Assembly: GCA_937880175.1 (NCBI GenBank)
Contig: CALFLO010000157.1
Span: 1-6,715, forward strand
Origin: an uncultured Gluconobacter sp.
GTDB lineage: Bacteria; Pseudomonadota; Alphaproteobacteria; Acetobacterales; Acetobacteraceae
Direction: 5' to 3'
DNA length: 6,715 bases
In this document: positions 4,721-6,715 of the stretch, piece after piece
How positions within the stretch are numbered: position 1 is the first letter of the stretch
Layout: every line of letters starts with the position of its first letter
Notes under the pieces: generated by a model
The model's database searches: none
What the model was told of the DNA's origin: nothing
The model's input: only the letters and a program-made list of their open reading frames with translations
Position numbers and translations under genes: made by a program

Positions 4721-6547
4721 ATGTTGACCACTCTGCCCGACCTCGCCCCGCAGACACTGCTGGCCCTGTATCGCGATAACACGCTCACGCCCCGGGCGCT
4801 GATGGATGCGTTGCGCATGAAAGCGCTGGCGATCAATGAAGATTATCGCGCCTTCATCCATATCCTCGATGAATCCGAAACCGAGCCTTTTCTGCGCCAT
4901 CTGGAAGCGAAGGAAAACCGAAACCTCCCGCTCTATGGCCTTCCATTCGTCATCAAGGACAATATCGATCTCGCTGGCATCCCCACAACCGCAGCCTGCC
5001 CGGCTTTTGCCTACGTTCCCGATGAAACCGCGACAGTGGTCCGGCGCCTTATCGAGCTTGGCGCCATCCCGGTCGCCAAGGCCAATCTCGACCAGTTCGC
5101 AACGGGCCTGAACGGCACCCGGTCCCCTTATGGCGCCTGTCGCAACAGTGTGCTGCCCGATTTCCCGTCCGGGGGTTCCAGTTCGGGCTCGGCGCTGGCA
5201 GTCGCACTCGGGATCGCAAGCTTCGCCCTTGGAACCGACACTGCTGGAAGCGGCCGTATCCCTGCCGCTTACAACAATCTCGTCGGGCTCAAAGCCACCC
5301 GTGGGCTTGTCTCAACGCATGGTGTCGTTCCCGCCTGCAGAACACTGGACTGCACGACACTTCTGACCGCATCCGCAAGTCAGGCCAGCGCATTGTTTTC
5401 CCTGATCGCCCAGTCCGACCCAGCGGATGACTACAGTCGAAAAAATCCCCAGTGGAATGGGTCCACAGCATTCGGGGCGGTCCGACCGGGCTTTCGGTTC
5501 GGCGTTCCGCAGAGCCTCGATTTCGCGGGATGTCCTGAAGGAGACGCTCTTTTCGCTCAGGCTGTTGCTCGTCTGGAAGCGATGGGGGGCATCCCGGTGC
5601 CCATTGACCTCTCCCCTTTTCTGGAAGCGGCCAGACTTCTTTACGAGGGCCCCTGGGTTGCGGAGCGGTATTTCGTCGTCCGCGACCTGCTGGCGCGCGA
5701 TCCCAAAGCCCTCCTGCCCGTCATCCGTGACGTTCTTGAGGCAGCCCCAGGTTACAGCGCCGTAGAGGTCTATGCAGCAACGTACAGGCTTCAGCATCTC
5801 AAGACCACCTGTGACGCCATCATGGGCGACCTGGATTGCGTGCTGACCCCCACGATGCCCCGGCCCGTCACACTTGCAGAACTGCATGAACAGCCGGTCG
5901 CTGCGAATTCTCTTCTCGGCGTCTATACGAATTTCATGAACCTGCTGGACTACGCTGCTGTTGCCGTCCCGTCAGCCTTCATGACCAACGGTTTGCCATG
6001 GGGAATCAGCCTCTTTGGACGCGCATTTACGGACCAGTATCTGCTGAGCGTCGCGGATGCGTTCCAGCGGATGTCAGACCTGCCTCTCGTAGGGGAGCAG
6101 ACACTGGAGGCGCCTGTGACTGGGCGTATTGCTGCAAACGACAAGGCGCGCGTCGTGGTCTGCGGCGCACATCTCGACGGTCTGCCGCTCAACTGGCAAT
6201 TGCAGGACCGCGGTGGCCGGCTCATCAAAGCCACCACGACAGCACCATGCTACCGCTTTTATGTTCTGCCCGGAGGGCCGCCCATGCGTCCCGGACTTGA
6301 GCGATGTGACAAGGGCGGGAGTGCCATTGAAGTCGAGGTCTGGGAGCTGCCTTCCGCCGAACTTGGATCTTTCTTGACGCAAATTCCCGCGCCTCTGGGG
6401 TTGGGCAAGGTTGAACTCAGCGATGGAAGTTTTGAAACCGGCTTTATCTGTGAAGGTGCTGCCCTGTCCTCTGCCAGAGACATCACCTCCACCGGCGGTT
6501 GGCGCGCATGGCTTTCTTCCGGAGAGGACCGCAAAACACCGGCCTGA
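4721..6547 (+). CDS. atzF: Allophanate hydrolase
   Basis: The 608-residue enzyme hydrolyses allophanate to ammonia and CO2, the last step of the pathway. Residues about 1-455 form an amidase-signature domain with the Ser-cisSer-Lys triad visible: K79 in LPFVIKDNID, S153 in PSGGSSSGSA and S177 in GTDTAGSGRIP. Residues about 475-600 are the extra C-terminal domain of true allophanate hydrolases (start VVVCGAHLDGLPLN, then FYVLPGGPPMRPGL), linked in the family to the decarboxylation step. Length is normal for the stand-alone enzyme, so this is not the fused urea amidolyase of yeasts. ATG 4721 is chosen because GAAGGA (4708-4713) sits 7 nt before it and the protein then starts MLTTLPDLAP. The frame extends to an ATG at 4655, but that lies inside the preceding gene. 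The stop codon lies in a hairpin. Confidence 0.96.
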   Translation: MLTTLPDLAPQTLLALYRDNTLTPRALMDALRMKALAINEDYRAFIHILDESETEPFLRHLEAKENRNLPLYGLPFVIKDNIDLAGIPTTAACPAFAYVPDETATVVRRLIELGAIPVAKANLDQFATGLNGTRSPYGACRNSVLPDFPSGGSSSGSALAVALGIASFALGTDTAGSGRIPAAYNNLVGLKATRGLVSTHGVVPACRTLDCTTLLTASASQASALFSLIAQSDPADDYSRKNPQWNGSTAFGAVRPGFRFGVPQSLDFAGCPEGDALFAQAVARLEAMGGIPVPIDLSPFLEAARLLYEGPWVAERYFVVRDLLARDPKALLPVIRDVLEAAPGYSAVEVYAATYRLQHLKTTCDAIMGDLDCVLTPTMPRPVTLAELHEQPVAANSLLGVYTNFMNLLDYAAVAVPSAFMTNGLPWGISLFGRAFTDQYLLSVADAFQRMSDLPLVGEQTLEAPVTGRIAANDKARVVVCGAHLDGLPLNWQLQDRGGRLIKATTTAPCYRFYVLPGGPPMRPGLERCDKGGSAIEVEVWELPSAELGSFLTQIPAPLGLGKVELSDGSFETGFICEGAALSSARDITSTGGWRAWLSSGEDRKTPA

Positions 6548-6558
6548 AAAATCAGGCC
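6541..6558 (+). terminator. Stem-loop over the atzF stop codon
   Basis: GGCCTGA (6541-6547) pairs perfectly with TCAGGCC (6552-6558) around an AAAA loop, and the gene's TGA forms part of the stem. No proper U run follows, so alone it is a poor terminator. It may protect the messenger 3' end or assist the stronger hairpin 24 nt further on. Confidence 0.45.
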
Positions 6559-6581
6559 TCTCACGTTTCACCCCTTTCCCG

Positions 6582-6616
6582 GATCTGTTTTTCCCCTCAC
6601 AGGGCAGATCTTTTTT
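6582..6616 (+). terminator. Intrinsic terminator of the permease-atzF operon
   Basis: GATCTG (6582-6587) pairs with CAGATC (6605-6610), with an inner stem CCCT (6594-6597)/AGGG (6601-6604) separated by a one-sided bulge. Six T residues follow directly (6611-6616). This is the expected end of the transcript starting near 1469, covering four genes over about 5.1 kb. Confidence 0.8.
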
Positions 6617-6638
6617 CGTGTCGGTTCCGCAACAGACT

Positions 6639-6657
6639 CACGGGTTCATAATCCGTG
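6639..6657. repeat. Imperfect inverted repeat upstream of the last gene
   Basis: CACGGGTT (6639-6646) and AATCCGTG (6650-6657) are complementary around a 3-nt centre, with one G-T mismatch that would be a wobble pair in RNA. It lies between the terminator and the putative start at 6681 and could be an operator or a leader hairpin. A weak -10 look-alike (CATAAT, 6647-6652) falls inside it. Confidence 0.3.
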
Positions 6658-6680
6658 TGCGCTCGAGCAGGGAGATTACA

Positions 6681-6715
6681 ATGTATCAGGGTTCAACCGA
6701 CAGGCCTGCGAAAGG
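6681..6715 (+). CDS. Start of an unidentified gene, partial
   Basis: ATG at 6681 follows GGGAG (6670-6674) at a good 6-nt distance and opens a frame reading MYQGSTDRPAK to the window edge. Eleven codons are too few to recognise a family. It follows the terminator, so it is probably a separate transcription unit with no necessary link to guanidine use. Confidence 0.4.
   Translation, partial: MYQGSTDRPAK

Noticed and set aside
3972..4757. A 261-residue minus-strand open frame opposite the second deiminase subunit.
   Set aside because: It is a shadow of a strongly recognised gene on the plus strand and has no family features.
6620..6680. A tRNA-like GGTTC stretch near 6643-6647.
   Set aside because: No acceptor stem, anticodon arm or full cloverleaf can be built around it.

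Overview
The window holds a guanidine-degradation locus from a bacterium of moderately high GC. Protein style and base composition suggest an alphaproteobacterium, possibly an acetic acid bacterium, but that placement is an impression and not a demonstrated assignment.

Layout. Positions 1-1126 on the minus strand carry the first 375 codons of a biotin-dependent urea/guanidine carboxylase, cut by the left edge. Positions 1127-1661 form a divergent control region with two head-to-head copies of the guanidine-I (ykkC) riboswitch, one on each strand. About 150 nt of promoter sequence lie between them. On the plus strand follow an APC-family permease (1662-3257), two DUF1989 proteins of the carboxyguanidine deiminase type (3308-4045 and 4059-4694) and allophanate hydrolase (4721-6547). 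An intrinsic terminator sits near 6582-6616, and the start of a further gene is seen at 6681.

How the genes fit together (established biochemistry applied to these families): the permease is the probable importer. The carboxylase uses ATP and bicarbonate to make carboxyguanidine. The two DUF1989 subunits deiminate it to allophanate and ammonia. AtzF hydrolyses allophanate to two ammonia and two CO2. The locus would therefore release all three nitrogens of guanidine. The older labels 'urea carboxylase' and 'urea carboxylase-associated protein' are probably misleading here, because both transcripts begin with a guanidine aptamer.

Points of most interest: the same riboswitch is duplicated to control two halves of one pathway. 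An APC permease replaces the ABC transporter often found in such clusters. A perfect inverted repeat overlaps the -10 box of the permease promoter, suggesting a protein regulator as well. Short upstream reading frames and a long hairpin lie between the aptamers and the coding starts, and no terminator is evident in either leader.
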